NCBI RefSeq assembly: GCF_023824315.1
Contig: NZ_CP098732.1
Span: 1 to 64,000, forward strand
Reading direction: 5' to 3'
Source of the DNA: Acinetobacter tibetensis
Lineage (GTDB): Bacteria; Pseudomonadota; Gammaproteobacteria; Pseudomonadales; Moraxellaceae
Length of the DNA: 64,000 bases
The translations under genes and the position numbers were made by a program. Below the pieces are notes generated by a model that saw only the letters and a program-made list of their open reading frames with translations, had not been told where the DNA came from and did not search any database. This document shows, in pieces, positions 32,847 through 43,310 of this stretch. Each line of letters starts with the position of its first letter. The first letter of the stretch is position 1.

Positions 32847-35800
32847 TGAATTTTAACCTGTCGGAATGGGCACTGAAAAACAAAGGCTTGGTTCTGTATT
32901 TCATGATCTTGCTGGGCATCGTCGGCATGGTGTCTTATTCCAAATTGTCTCAAAGCGAAGATCCGCCGTTTACCTTTAAAGTCATGGTGGTACAAACCTA
33001 TTGGCCGGGTGCAACAGCGAAGCAAGTATCGCTACAAGTGACTGATCGCATTGAAAAAGAACTCATGAGCACAGGCAATTATGAGCGCATTATGGCGTAC
33101 TCCCGTCCAGGGGAGTCGTTGGTAACTTTTTTTGCGAAGGATTCGTTGCGCTCTGCACAAATTCCTGATGTCTGGTATGACGTACGTAAAAAGGTCAATG
33201 ATATTCGGCACGAACTGCCAAGTGATGTGCAAGGCCCTTTTTTTAATGATGAATTTGGCGACACTTTCGGCAACATTTATGTGTTGACAGGAAAGGGCTT
33301 TGATTATGCCATTTTGAAAGAATATGCCGACCGCTTACAACTGCAATTACAGCGGGTTCAAGATGTTGGTAAGGTGGATTTAATTGGGCTGCAAGATCAG
33401 AAAATCTGGATAGATTTATCCAACACCAAAGCCACGCAACTGGGTATTCCAATTACTGCCATTCAACAGGCTTTGCAGCAACAAAATACCATGGCTAGCG
33501 CAGGTTATTTTGAAACCCAGACCGACCGCATTCAAATTCGCGTGAGCGGTCAGTTGCATGACGTTGAAGACCTGAAAAAAATGCCATTGCTGGTGAATGG
33601 TCAAACCATTCAACTGGGTGATGTGGCAGAGGTTTACCGTGGCTTTAGTGAACCTGCCCAGCCACGCATGCGTTTTATGGGCGAAAATGGTATTGGTATT
33701 GCGGTTTCGATGCGCAAGGGGGGCGATATTTTGGCTTTGGGTGAAAACTTACAAGCCGAGTTTGCAACCTTACAGAAAAGCCTACCTTTGGGAATGCAGC
33801 TACAAAAAGTCTCTGATCAGCCTGTCGCGGTTGAACGCAGCGTACATGAATTTATGAAAGTCTTGGCCGAGGCCGTGATTATTGTGCTGTTGGTGAGTTT
33901 CTTTTCTTTGGGTTTTCGCACAGGCTTGGTGGTGGCATTTTCCATTCCACTGGTACTGGCCATGACCTTTGCGGGCATGAATTTATTTGATGTAGGGCTG
34001 CATAAAATTTCCTTAGGGGCATTGATTTTAGCCCTCGGTTTGTTGGTCGATGATGCCATTATTGCCATAGAAATGATGGCGATTCGCATGGAGCAAGGCT
34101 ATAGCCGTTTGCAAGCTGCGGGTTTTGCGTGGAAAACCACAGCATTTCCGATGCTGACGGGAACCTTAATTACCGCAGCAGGATTCTTGCCGATTGCCAC
34201 AGCCGCTTCTAGCACTGGAGAATATACCCGTTCCATTTTTCAGGTGGTGACCATTGCGTTAATTGTGTCTTGGTTTGCTGCGGTGCTGTTTGTCCCTTAT
34301 TTGGGGGATAAGTTATTGCCTGATTTTCAACAACAGCCAGTTCGAGCACCTTGGTATCAAAGGCTTTGGGCACGCTTTAGAAAACAACCTGAGCCACAGC
34401 CAGTCATGGCGCATGGCATAGAGCATGATCCCTATCAGACCCAGTTTTATCAGCGCTTTCGCACGTGGGTCAACTGGTGTGTGACCTATCGTAAAACCGT
34501 GATTGCAGCAACATTGGGCATGTTTGTGCTCTCCGTGTTGATGTTTAAATTGGTGCCACAACAATTTTTCCCATCGTCGAATCGTGCTGAAATTTTGGTG
34601 GATTTAAAACTTGAAGAAGGAGCATCCTTAAAAGCCACCGAAGCGGCAGTGAAAAAGGTCGAGCATTTCCTTTCGAAGCAACAGGGAATTGAAAACTATG
34701 TGGCTTATGTGGGCACAGGTTCGCCACGCTTCTATTTACCCTTAGATCAGCAATTACCCCAAGCCAGTTTTGCCCAGTTTGTGGTGCTGGCATCTTCTTT
34801 GGATGATCGCAACGACATTCGCAACTCTCTCGAGCAGCAGATTCGTCACTTATTGCCCGAAGTGCGGACACGGGTTTCCTTATTGGAAAATGGTCCGCCT
34901 GTAGGTTACCCAATCCAGTATCGTATTTCGGGGGAAGATCTCAATTCTGTTCGCCAATGGGCGCAAAAAGTTGCTGCCGTAGTGGGGACGAATCCGAATA
35001 CCACCAATGTGCATTTAGATTGGGGTGAACCCAGCAAAATTATTCAATTGCAGATCGATCAAGACCGTGCCCGCCAAATGGGAATATCAAGTTTAGATTT
35101 AGCCAATTTTCTGAATAGTTCAATTCAGGGGGCGGTATTGCAGCCCTACCGTGAAAAGCGCGAGTTAATTGATATTCGTTTACGTGGTGATGAAGCGGAG
35201 CGCTTGAGCGTTGAATCACTGGCCAGTTTGGCAGTACCGACCACCCGAGGGACTTTTGTACCGCTGGCCCAGATTGCTAAAATTGAATACCGTTTTGAAG
35301 AGGGTTTGATTTGGCATCGTAATCGCTTACCGACCATTACCATACGCGCGGATATTCGTACCAAATTACAACCCGCAACAGTCGTGGCGGAATTGTCTGA
35401 TGCCATGCAGCAAGTCCGTGCAGAATTACCTGCTGGCTATTTGTTAGAAGTCGGAGGAACAGTCGAAGAATCGGCTCGTGGGCAAAAGTCAGTGAATGCG
35501 GGTATGCCACTGTTCTTGGCTGTAGTCATGACCTTGCTGATGATTCAACTTAAAAGTATTTCCCGCGCCAGCATGGTCTTGCTCACGGCACCGCTTGGTT
35601 TAATTGGCGTAGTATTATTCTTGCTGTTGTTTAATAAGCCGTTTGGTTTTGTGGCGATGCTGGGCACGATTGCTCTTTCAGGCATGATTATGCGGAATTC
35701 CTTGATTTTGATTGATCAAATTGAACAAGACCGCGCAGCAGGACAAACCACTTGGGAGGCGATTATTGAAGCGACAGTACGCCGTTTTCGTCCAATTTTG

Positions 35801-35968
35801 TTAACTGCACTGGCCGCAGTTCTGGCCATGATTCCATTATCACGCAGTATTTTCTTTGGGCCGATGGCGGTGGCTATTATGGGTGGCTTAATAGTTGCGA
35901 CTTTGCTCACACTATTCTTTTTGCCAGCGTTATATGCGCAATGGTTTAAGGTGAAAAAGACCGGTTAG
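32846..35968 (+). CDS. RND efflux pump, inner-membrane permease
   Basis: A 1040-residue proton-driven RND exporter with the usual 2 x 6 membrane segments and two large periplasmic loops (about 35-330 and 565-860). Helix 4 carries the proton-relay pair in GLLVDDAIIAIE, and the C-terminal half has GTIALSGMIMRNSLILIDQI. The sequence is nearer to the TriC/MexK-like branch than to AcrB or CusA, which is inference from motifs. The substrate class cannot be told. It is cotranscribed with the adaptor and is presumably served by a TolC-type channel encoded elsewhere. Confidence 0.92.
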   Translation: MNFNLSEWALKNKGLVLYFMILLGIVGMVSYSKLSQSEDPPFTFKVMVVQTYWPGATAKQVSLQVTDRIEKELMSTGNYERIMAYSRPGESLVTFFAKDSLRSAQIPDVWYDVRKKVNDIRHELPSDVQGPFFNDEFGDTFGNIYVLTGKGFDYAILKEYADRLQLQLQRVQDVGKVDLIGLQDQKIWIDLSNTKATQLGIPITAIQQALQQQNTMASAGYFETQTDRIQIRVSGQLHDVEDLKKMPLLVNGQTIQLGDVAEVYRGFSEPAQPRMRFMGENGIGIAVSMRKGGDILALGENLQAEFATLQKSLPLGMQLQKVSDQPVAVERSVHEFMKVLAEAVIIVLLVSFFSLGFRTGLVVAFSIPLVLAMTFAGMNLFDVGLHKISLGALILALGLLVDDAIIAIEMMAIRMEQGYSRLQAAGFAWKTTAFPMLTGTLITAAGFLPIATAASSTGEYTRSIFQVVTIALIVSWFAAVLFVPYLGDKLLPDFQQQPVRAPWYQRLWARFRKQPEPQPVMAHGIEHDPYQTQFYQRFRTWVNWCVTYRKTVIAATLGMFVLSVLMFKLVPQQFFPSSNRAEILVDLKLEEGASLKATEAAVKKVEHFLSKQQGIENYVAYVGTGSPRFYLPLDQQLPQASFAQFVVLASSLDDRNDIRNSLEQQIRHLLPEVRTRVSLLENGPPVGYPIQYRISGEDLNSVRQWAQKVAAVVGTNPNTTNVHLDWGEPSKIIQLQIDQDRARQMGISSLDLANFLNSSIQGAVLQPYREKRELIDIRLRGDEAERLSVESLASLAVPTTRGTFVPLAQIAKIEYRFEEGLIWHRNRLPTITIRADIRTKLQPATVVAELSDAMQQVRAELPAGYLLEVGGTVEESARGQKSVNAGMPLFLAVVMTLLMIQLKSISRASMVLLTAPLGLIGVVLFLLLFNKPFGFVAMLGTIALSGMIMRNSLILIDQIEQDRAAGQTTWEAIIEATVRRFRPILLTALAAVLAMIPLSRSIFFGPMAVAIMGGLIVATLLTLFFLPALYAQWFKVKKTG

Positions 35969-36109
35969 TACAAAATATTTTAGTAATATCAGGTGCGAAA
36001 GTTTGAAAATTTCAATATAGTAGCACCTTATATTTTTATTAAATTTCAGTTTAGGAATTTTGCTACATATTAAAAAAATCACAGATGTAGTAATGAGGTT
36101 TAATCGCAC

Positions 36110-36484
36110 ATGAAGCAAGACAGTTTAACCAAGTATCGCCGCTCTATCGCGATTTCTTATGTCTTCATGTTTTTGGCATTATTTACCGTCATCAGCGGTA
36201 TTTTTGCTTATTGGTTTGCCCGTAAAGTTACTCAAATGGACACTGAAGTCTGGTTACAAGCCCAAGCCTTTTGGGTCATGCGAAATATCATTATTTATAC
36301 TGTACTCAGTTTATTTGCTGCACTGTGGTTTATTCCTTTATGTTTTTTCACTTGGAATAGTGCGCTTTGGGTTACGGGTTGTACCGTTGCAGGTGTGGTA
36401 TTCGGACTGATTGCCTTTTTATATTTGCTGAATGCTTGGATTAAAGGGCTTTCTAAGTTTATAAAAAATAAAGCAGTTTTCTAA
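36110..36484 (+). CDS. Small integral membrane protein, unknown function
   Basis: A 124-residue protein with three or four hydrophobic helices (about 14-35, 55-75, 78-95 and 97-113) and a basic C-terminal tail. It resembles the DUF4870/Tic20-like group of small membrane proteins in size and layout, but I cannot confirm the family. It lies between the RND operon and dnaJ with its own ATG. Confidence 0.72.
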   Translation: MKQDSLTKYRRSIAISYVFMFLALFTVISGIFAYWFARKVTQMDTEVWLQAQAFWVMRNIIIYTVLSLFAALWFIPLCFFTWNSALWVTGCTVAGVVFGLIAFLYLLNAWIKGLSKFIKNKAVF

Positions 36485-36590
36485 AATTTATCATTTTTTT
36501 AGCATTTTGCCCTTGTAAAATCACGCTTTGCCCCCAATTTCAGAGCATTATTCAGTATCAAATGAAATTCCGTGAGGAGCATCGCCAGCC

Positions 36591-37697
36591 ATGGCTAAAC
36601 GTGATTATTATGAGGTTTTAGGTGTCGCTAAAACCGCTAGTGATGATGAAATTAAAAAAGCCTACCGTAAGTTGGCGATGAAATATCATCCAGATCGTAA
36701 CCCAGACAATCCTGAAGCTGAAGAAAAGTTTAAAGAAGCTTCTGAAGCGTATGAAATTCTTTCCGACGGCGAAAAGCGCAGCATGTACGACCGTATGGGA
36801 CATGGTGCATTCGAAGGCGGCGGCGGTGGTGGTGGCTTCGGCGGTTTCAGTGCAGAAGACATTTTCAGCCAGTTTGGTGATATCTTCGGTGGTGCTTTTG
36901 GTGGTGGCGGTCGCGGTCAGCAGCGTCAGCGCCGTGGTTCCGACTTACGTTATGTCATGGAACTCACTTTAGAAGAAGCAGTAAAAGGGGTGAAAAAGAC
37001 CATTACCTTTACTGCACCAGCACCATGTGAGAGTTGTGACGGTAAAGGTTCTAAAAACCCGAATGACGTTGAAACGTGTAAAACCTGTCATGGTGCAGGT
37101 CAAGTCCGTATGCAGCAAGGCTTCTTCTCGGTACAGCAAACCTGTGGTACCTGTCGTGGCCAAGGCAAGATTATTAAAAATCCTTGTCAGAAATGTCATG
37201 GTTCAGGTGTTTCTGACCGTCAGCAAACCCTAGAAGTGACGATTCCAGCTGGGGTAGACAATGGCGATCGCGTGCGTTTAAGCGGTAAAGGTGAAGCCAT
37301 TCGTGATGGTCAATCTGGCGACTTATACGTAGAAGTTGTGGTACGTGAACACGAAATTTTCCAACGTGATGGTGCAGATCTGTATATGGATGTACCCGTA
37401 AGCATTGCTGATGCTGCTTTGGGTAAAGAGATCGAGATTCCAACGCTAGAAGGTCGTGTCAGTTTGAAAATTCCTGAAGGCACGCAAACTGGAAAAATGT
37501 TCCGTTTACGTGGCAAAGGGGTCAAACCTGTGCGTACCAGTATGCAGGGTGATTTACTCTGCCGTATTGTGGTGGAAACACCTGTGAACTTGACGGCGCG
37601 TCAACGCGAACTGTTGAAAGAACTTCAAGTGACTTTAGATGGTGAAGAAAATAACTCTTCTCCGAAGAAAAAATCATTCTTTGGTTTGTTTGACTAA
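36591..37697 (+). CDS. dnaJ: Chaperone protein DnaJ
   Basis: Hsp40 co-chaperone that recruits substrates to DnaK and stimulates its ATPase. The 368-residue type I protein has a J domain (1-70) with the HPD motif (KYHPDRNP), a Gly/Phe-rich region (about 75-110), a zinc domain with four CxxCxGxG-type repeats (about 143-205), and C-terminal client-binding domains. GTGAGGAGC upstream gives a good ribosome site. dnaK is not in this window. dapB lies further downstream, past a small minus-strand gene. Confidence 0.97.
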   Translation: MAKRDYYEVLGVAKTASDDEIKKAYRKLAMKYHPDRNPDNPEAEEKFKEASEAYEILSDGEKRSMYDRMGHGAFEGGGGGGGFGGFSAEDIFSQFGDIFGGAFGGGGRGQQRQRRGSDLRYVMELTLEEAVKGVKKTITFTAPAPCESCDGKGSKNPNDVETCKTCHGAGQVRMQQGFFSVQQTCGTCRGQGKIIKNPCQKCHGSGVSDRQQTLEVTIPAGVDNGDRVRLSGKGEAIRDGQSGDLYVEVVVREHEIFQRDGADLYMDVPVSIADAALGKEIEIPTLEGRVSLKIPEGTQTGKMFRLRGKGVKPVRTSMQGDLLCRIVVETPVNLTARQRELLKELQVTLDGEENNSSPKKKSFFGLFD

Positions 37698-37708
37698 TTC
37701 AAACCAAT

Positions 37709-37742
37709 AAAAAAAGGGCGTGTAAAACATGCCCTTTTTTTA
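37709..37742. terminator. Terminator after dnaJ, shared with the converging gene
   Basis: AAAAAGGGC-GTG pairs with CAT-GCCCTTTTTT (one G-U pair) around a TAAAA loop, with A and T runs on either side. Confidence 0.8.
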
Positions 37743-37749
37743 TGTCTGT

Positions 37750-38004
37750 TTATTGTGCGATGGGTGTATCAATCGCTTCAACACTCACCGTTTCTTCAAC
37801 CGGTTGTTGCGTTGCACTCACGGATGCTTGAGAGGCATTCGTTGCCATACGTTCGGCAAGGCTTCCAGATTGACCGTTGACCGTGGTCATAATTTTAACC
37901 CCTGCCAAACTGTCAACACTGTCGCCAGATTGCGCAGCAGGTTCAGCATAAACATGAGCAGCAACGGTACACAGTAAAGCAACTATTATTTTTTTCGAAT
38001 GCAT
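37750..38004 (-). CDS. Small secreted protein of unknown function
   Basis: An 84-residue protein with a clear signal peptide (about 1-20, ending VYA) and a mature part rich in Ser, Val, Ala and Gln with no cysteine. I do not recognise a family. The start is well supported by CAGGAGA seven bases before the ATG. It converges on dnaJ and is divergent from dapB across about 290 bp. A periplasmic location is inferred. Confidence 0.75.
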   Translation of the reverse strand: MHSKKIIVALLCTVAAHVYAEPAAQSGDSVDSLAGVKIMTTVNGQSGSLAERMATNASQASVSATQQPVEETVSVEAIDTPIAQ

Positions 38005-38250
38005 AGAAAGTCTCCTGACAATTTTTATCTTGATGATTCGTGACGGCTAGTCTGCGTAAGCAAGATGTAAATTGTGTGAAAAATGAGAGGTTATACTTTC
38101 ATTTTTAAGGATTTTTTTCGATATAAATGCATGTCACGATCTAATTCTTCACTATCTTGATGCGTTGAAATTGGGCAATCTGAAGTTTAAATCGATTCAA
38201 TCAAGTTTTTTGCGAAAAATTTAGATTACAACTTAGTCGTGTTCCAGAGT

Positions 38251-38261
38251 TTTGCTATAGT
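38251..38261 (+). promoter_or_regulatory. Probable dapB promoter (-10)
   Basis: TGC-TATAGT is an extended -10 at 38254-38261, about 35 bp before the ATG. There is no convincing -35. The rest of the 38005-38296 gap shows nothing I can name. Confidence 0.4.
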
Positions 38262-38287
38262 AAAGGCAATTTTAAATTCGAGATTAG

Positions 38288-39118
<831 letters not shown>

Positions 39119-39176
39119 AACACGGCCTGAATTTGCGAAAACATTTGCATAAAATTAAAATAAGAAGCTGAATTTA

Positions 39177-39821
39177 ATGAAAATAAAACTGATCACTTGC
39201 TGTGCTGTAGCCTTATTGGCTACAGCACAGGCCAAGTCTATCGACAATGCCAAACTCAGTATTAACAAGCAAAATATTAAAGTTTGGACCTATCAAAACA
39301 CTGCCAACCCTGTGGTGTTGTATAAAGCTGAAACCCATTTTGATGTGCCGATTGAAAAGGCCACTGCCCTGATTTTGGATGTGGAACAAGCACCCAAATG
39401 GGTGCCTTATATGGGCAGCGTCAAGGTATTGTCTCGTGATGACAGCAAAGGCGAGTTTCTGTTGTATATGGTGCTGGATTTTCCCTTTCCTTTAAAAGAC
39501 CGAGATTTGGTGGTAAAGGGGAAGATGAGTAAAGATGCTCAAGGCATGATTCATATTCAAAACAAGGCTGTGAATCAAGGCTATCCGCTGAATCCCAACT
39601 ATGTACGTTTAACCCGTTATGAAGGTGATTGGACCTTTCAGAAACTGGGGAAACAGAAAGTGAAAGTCTCGACCTATGGCTATGCCGATCCTGACGGCTC
39701 TATTCCGCTGAGCGCTGTGAATTTATTTGTTGAGCAGCAGCCGTATCAAATGTTGTTAAAAATGAAAGATGAATTGGCAAAACCGCGGAATTATACAGCT
39801 TTGCCAATCGCATTGCGCTAG
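39177..39821 (+). CDS. Secreted START/SRPBCC-domain protein
   Basis: A 214-residue protein with a signal peptide (about 1-19) followed by a START-like lipid-binding domain: FDVPIEKATALILDVEQAP near 58, DFPFPLKDRDLVVKG near 100, and a C-terminal helix. Such periplasmic START proteins occur in gammaproteobacteria with unknown ligands. It follows dapB closely, but no functional link is evident. Confidence 0.8.
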   Translation: MKIKLITCCAVALLATAQAKSIDNAKLSINKQNIKVWTYQNTANPVVLYKAETHFDVPIEKATALILDVEQAPKWVPYMGSVKVLSRDDSKGEFLLYMVLDFPFPLKDRDLVVKGKMSKDAQGMIHIQNKAVNQGYPLNPNYVRLTRYEGDWTFQKLGKQKVKVSTYGYADPDGSIPLSAVNLFVEQQPYQMLLKMKDELAKPRNYTALPIALR

Positions 39822-39849
39822 TCAATATGATGTTTAAATTGACATGGAT

Positions 39850-41049
39850 TTAGTGTTCAAGACATTGAGGCTCTATTTTCTGTATTTGGCTTTGTACAAG
39901 CTGTTTGTTCAGTAACATTTTTTGTAAGCCGACCAACAGCAAGGCTATACCACTTAATAGTGCACCGATCCATGCCACCGCCGTATAGCTGAGTCCAAAA
40001 CTGAGTACGCTGGCACCTGCCAGTGCACCCAAGGCATTGCCTAAATTAAAGGCGCCAATATTGACCGAAGAGGCAAGTCCTGAGGCTTCATGCGCAACCG
40101 ACATGACGCGCATTTGTAACGGTGGAACCACTGCAAATGCGGCTGCTCCCCAAAAGATTAATGCAATGGCTGCCCCAAAGGCGGTTTGCGCCAGTAGGGG
40201 AAACAGCAGCATCATGATGCTGAGTAGGCTGAGAAAACCTAATAGCGTCCGATCCAGTGAGCGATCTGCGAATTTGCCCCCTAGATGATTGCCAATCGAA
40301 AAGCCAATCCCGACCAGAACCAACATGAACGTAATCATGCTTGGTGTAGCTTGAGTGAAGTTTTGCAAACTGGGGGCAATATAGGTATACAGTGTGAACA
40401 TTGCGCCTGAGCTCATGACCGTGGTCAATAAGGCCAAAACTACAGGTAAACGACAGAGTACCTTGAGTTCCTGCGCAATATTAGGCCGAGCACTGGCTTG
40501 ACCTTCAGGAAGTGCTTTCCAGAGCGCAAGCATGGTGATTACCCCCAGTAGCGTGATGCCCAGAAAGGCAATGCGCCAACCAATATGTTGCCCCACCCAA
40601 GTGGCGAATGGAACACCACCAATATTGGCTAGGGTCAGCCCCATAAACATGGCCGCAACGGCACTGGCTTGTTTTTCTTTGGGTACCACACTGGCGGCGA
40701 CCACAGAACCAATGCCAAAGAAAGCACCATGATTTAAGCTGGTCAAGATACGTGCCAGCATTAAGCTCGAATAACTGTGGGCAAAATAAGCCAGCAGGTT
40801 GCCTAGTGTGAAAATGACCATGAGCAGAATCAGGGCACGCCGTTTGGAATAGCGGCTAAACCACAGTGTCATCAGTGGAGCACCCAACATCACCCCAATG
40901 GCATAGGCACTGATGAGCATACCTGCTTGCGGAATAGAAATGCTCAGATCACGGGCAATTTCAGGTAAAAAGCCCATGGGGGAAAATTCAGTCGTTCCAA
41001 TGGCAAAGGCGCCTATTGCCAGCGCCAATAACGGGTAATTCATTTTCAT
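39850..41049 (-). CDS. MFS transporter, DHA1 (AraJ/YdhP-like)
   Basis: A 399-residue, 12-helix exporter of the drug:H+ antiporter-1 group. Helix 1 carries IGTTEFSPMGFLPEIA, the AraJ/YdhP/NepI-type signature, and the GVMLGAPLMTLWFSRYSKR motif follows. The likely role is efflux of small molecules, but the substrate is unknown. The start lies 9 bp after the dkgB stop codon in the same direction, so the two are probably cotranscribed. Confidence 0.86.
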   Translation of the reverse strand: MKMNYPLLALAIGAFAIGTTEFSPMGFLPEIARDLSISIPQAGMLISAYAIGVMLGAPLMTLWFSRYSKRRALILLMVIFTLGNLLAYFAHSYSSLMLARILTSLNHGAFFGIGSVVAASVVPKEKQASAVAAMFMGLTLANIGGVPFATWVGQHIGWRIAFLGITLLGVITMLALWKALPEGQASARPNIAQELKVLCRLPVVLALLTTVMSSGAMFTLYTYIAPSLQNFTQATPSMITFMLVLVGIGFSIGNHLGGKFADRSLDRTLLGFLSLLSIMMLLFPLLAQTAFGAAIALIFWGAAAFAVVPPLQMRVMSVAHEASGLASSVNIGAFNLGNALGALAGASVLSFGLSYTAVAWIGALLSGIALLLVGLQKMLLNKQLVQSQIQKIEPQCLEH

Positions 41050-41058
41050 TTGATTGCC

Positions 41059-41862
41059 CTAGTCCCACTCGGGAGCGAGTTGTTCAGGATTTACCTCACG
41101 TGAGTTTCGGTCGAGTTCAGCAATTGCTTGCATCTGTTCAGCAGTGAGCTGTAAATCTTGTGCTTTTAAATTTGCCAACAAATGCGCCCGTTGTGTAGAA
41201 GATGGAATGACGGCATAACCTTGTTGGAGCGCCCATGCCAATGCCACTTGTGCGGGACTGGCATTGATTTGCTGTGCAATCGTCTGCAAGACAGGATCTT
41301 GCAGCACTTTGCCATAGGCCAAAGTCATGTAAGAAGTCACATCAATCTGTTGCTGTTGCAGATAACTGACCAAGGGACGATTTTGTAAATAAGGACTCAG
41401 TTCAATTTGATTGGTGGCAATATGCTCGAGTCCAATACTGTTAATTGCCTGTTGGGTTAGGGCAATATTAAAATTTGAGATACCGATATGTTCGGTCAGT
41501 CCTAATTGCTTGGCATGCAGCAAGGCTTGCATGACTTCCTCAATTTGAACGCCCAGTTGTGGGGCAGGCCAATGAATTAAAGTCAAATTCACAGCATCCG
41601 CGCCTAATTTCTGTAGGCTCTGTTTTAAGCTCAGAATCAATTGTTCTGGAGCGTAATTTTCAGTCCAGATTTTGGTGGTCAAAAATAATTCATGTTGTGG
41701 TACACCACTGTTGGCAATCGCTTGACCAATTTCAGCTTCATTGCCATAAATTTGTGCCGTATCAATGGCACGATAGCCGACCTCAAGTGCAGTCTGAACA
41801 GCATCAATTACTGTTGCACCCGTCAAGCGAAAGGTCCCCATTCCTATTTTTGGAACAATCAT
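41059..41862 (-). CDS. dkgB: Aldo/keto reductase, DkgB type
   Basis: NADPH-dependent reductase of aldehydes and of 2,5-diketo-D-gluconate. The 267-residue length equals E. coli DkgB, and long stretches match, such as [42 protein letters not shown] and the end LAPEWD. The catalytic Tyr (in AQIYGNE), Asp (in AIDTAQ), Lys (TKIW) and His (LIHWP) are present. It is divergent from a LysR gene that resembles E. coli YafC, the neighbour of dkgB there. Confidence 0.92.
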   Translation of the reverse strand: MIVPKIGMGTFRLTGATVIDAVQTALEVGYRAIDTAQIYGNEAEIGQAIANSGVPQHELFLTTKIWTENYAPEQLILSLKQSLQKLGADAVNLTLIHWPAPQLGVQIEEVMQALLHAKQLGLTEHIGISNFNIALTQQAINSIGLEHIATNQIELSPYLQNRPLVSYLQQQQIDVTSYMTLAYGKVLQDPVLQTIAQQINASPAQVALAWALQQGYAVIPSSTQRAHLLANLKAQDLQLTAEQMQAIAELDRNSREVNPEQLAPEWD

Positions 41863-41967
41863 GTTTTTCTCAACCGAACTTTTTTAAAGATGGAGCTATT
41901 TTGCTGAAATAACTGTTGTGGAAAAATCTAGGAATTTGCAAAATATTGTTGACCAATAATCAATAAA

Positions 41968-42864
41968 ATGACGATGAAATCGACCATTGAAGAATTAAAT
42001 GCTTTTGTCCAGATTGTCGAAAGTGGCTCGATTGTGAAAGCTGCGGAGCAATTAGGACAAACCACATCGGGTGTTAGTCGTGCCTTGCAGCGCTTGGAAA
42101 GCAAACTTAATGTGACCCTGCTGGAACGGACTACGCGTAAGTTGAAACTGACGCAAGAAGGGCAGTTGTTTCTGGAAAAAACGCGTAAGATTTTGAATGA
42201 TTTAACGGAAGCCGAAGATGCGCTATTAAAATCTGATCATGATATTTCAGGTCTCATTCGGGTCGATTCTGCGACGCCTTTTGTACTGCATGTGATCGTG
42301 CCACTGATTCAAGAGTTCATGCAGCAATATCCGAAGATTGAAATTGAATTAAATAATCACGATCAGATTATTGATTTACTGGAACATAAAACCGATGTGG
42401 CGATTCGTTTTGGCGAGTTAAATGATTCCAGCTTACATGCCAAACTGTTGTGCCGTAGCCGCCTGTATATTGTGGCCAGTCCTGATTATTTAGCCCAACA
42501 TGGCGCGCCCAACCAGCCTGAGCAGTTGTTGCAGCACCCCTTGATTGGTTTTACCCAACCCACCCATTTAAATACTTGGCCCTTAATGTTGCAGGGACAA
42601 CATCTGAATATTCATCCAAAAATCAAGGCATCGAATGGGGAAACCGTACGTCAGTTGGTGCTTAACGGTGTTGGGATTACCTGCTTGTCGCGTTTTTTGG
42701 TTCAAGATGATCTCCATGCAGGACGTTTGGTGGCCCTGTTTGAAGATCAGATTGAACTGCAATATCAAAAAATCCATGCAGTGTATTATCAACAAGAACA
42801 TTTACCGAAACGGGTTCGCTTGTTCATTGAGTTTTTGGCGCAGAAACTTGCAATTTATCTGTAG
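41968..42864 (+). CDS. LysR family regulator (YafC-like)
   Basis: A 298-residue LysR regulator with an N-terminal HTH (FVQIVESGSIVKAAEQLGQT, about 12-31) and a CrgA-type effector domain (GLIRVDSATPFVLHVIVP, then DVAIRFGEL). It is divergent from dkgB with 105 bp between starts, so control of dkgB and the MFS gene is likely. Its 3' end overlaps the converging lipoprotein gene by 41 bp. Confidence 0.9.
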   Translation: MTMKSTIEELNAFVQIVESGSIVKAAEQLGQTTSGVSRALQRLESKLNVTLLERTTRKLKLTQEGQLFLEKTRKILNDLTEAEDALLKSDHDISGLIRVDSATPFVLHVIVPLIQEFMQQYPKIEIELNNHDQIIDLLEHKTDVAIRFGELNDSSLHAKLLCRSRLYIVASPDYLAQHGAPNQPEQLLQHPLIGFTQPTHLNTWPLMLQGQHLNIHPKIKASNGETVRQLVLNGVGITCLSRFLVQDDLHAGRLVALFEDQIELQYQKIHAVYYQQEHLPKRVRLFIEFLAQKLAIYL

Positions 42865-43225
42865 TTTTAGGCAAGTGAAGCTGTACAGTGAGCAAGGCTT
42901 GTCGTGGCGCTTGGTTCTGATCATGTTGAGCAATCGCAAAATGCTGTGCGTCGTTCCAACAGACAAAGCGTAACTCTTTTCGTTGTGTTTCACCGATTAA
43001 GGTGGTACGGGTTGAACCAGATTGATAGCTAAACAGGCGCTGCGGGATGACGCTATCCACGACATCACTTTTCTGGTTCAATTCAAAGTTTTGTTGTCCA
43101 GACGCTTTTAAAAAGCCTTCGATTAAAGACTGACAAATAAAATCATGTTGCTGTTGCCAAACTGATGTGCTCGGTTGGCAGGCGACAAGAAACAGGGTGA
43201 GTACGATAAGGCTAAGACGATACAT
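42824..43225 (-). CDS. Small predicted lipoprotein of unknown function
   Basis: A 133-residue protein with a lipoprotein signal (lipobox LVAC near residue 16) and a mature domain with two further cysteines. I do not recognise a family. The start is ATG 43225 (MYRLSLIV), nine bases after GGGG. The last 41 bp overlap the converging LysR gene, and the upstream MocR gene is divergent. Confidence 0.75.
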   Translation of the reverse strand: MYRLSLIVLTLFLVACQPSTSVWQQQHDFICQSLIEGFLKASGQQNFELNQKSDVVDSVIPQRLFSYQSGSTRTTLIGETQRKELRFVCWNDAQHFAIAQHDQNQAPRQALLTVQLHLPKTTDKLQVSAPKTQ

Positions 43226-43310
43226 CTTGATTTTCCCCAAATAAAAATGAACTGTACGCCTAGCATAGGCAGGGTGTATTCTTGGTTACAGATACAAAAT
43301 ATATTAAAAA

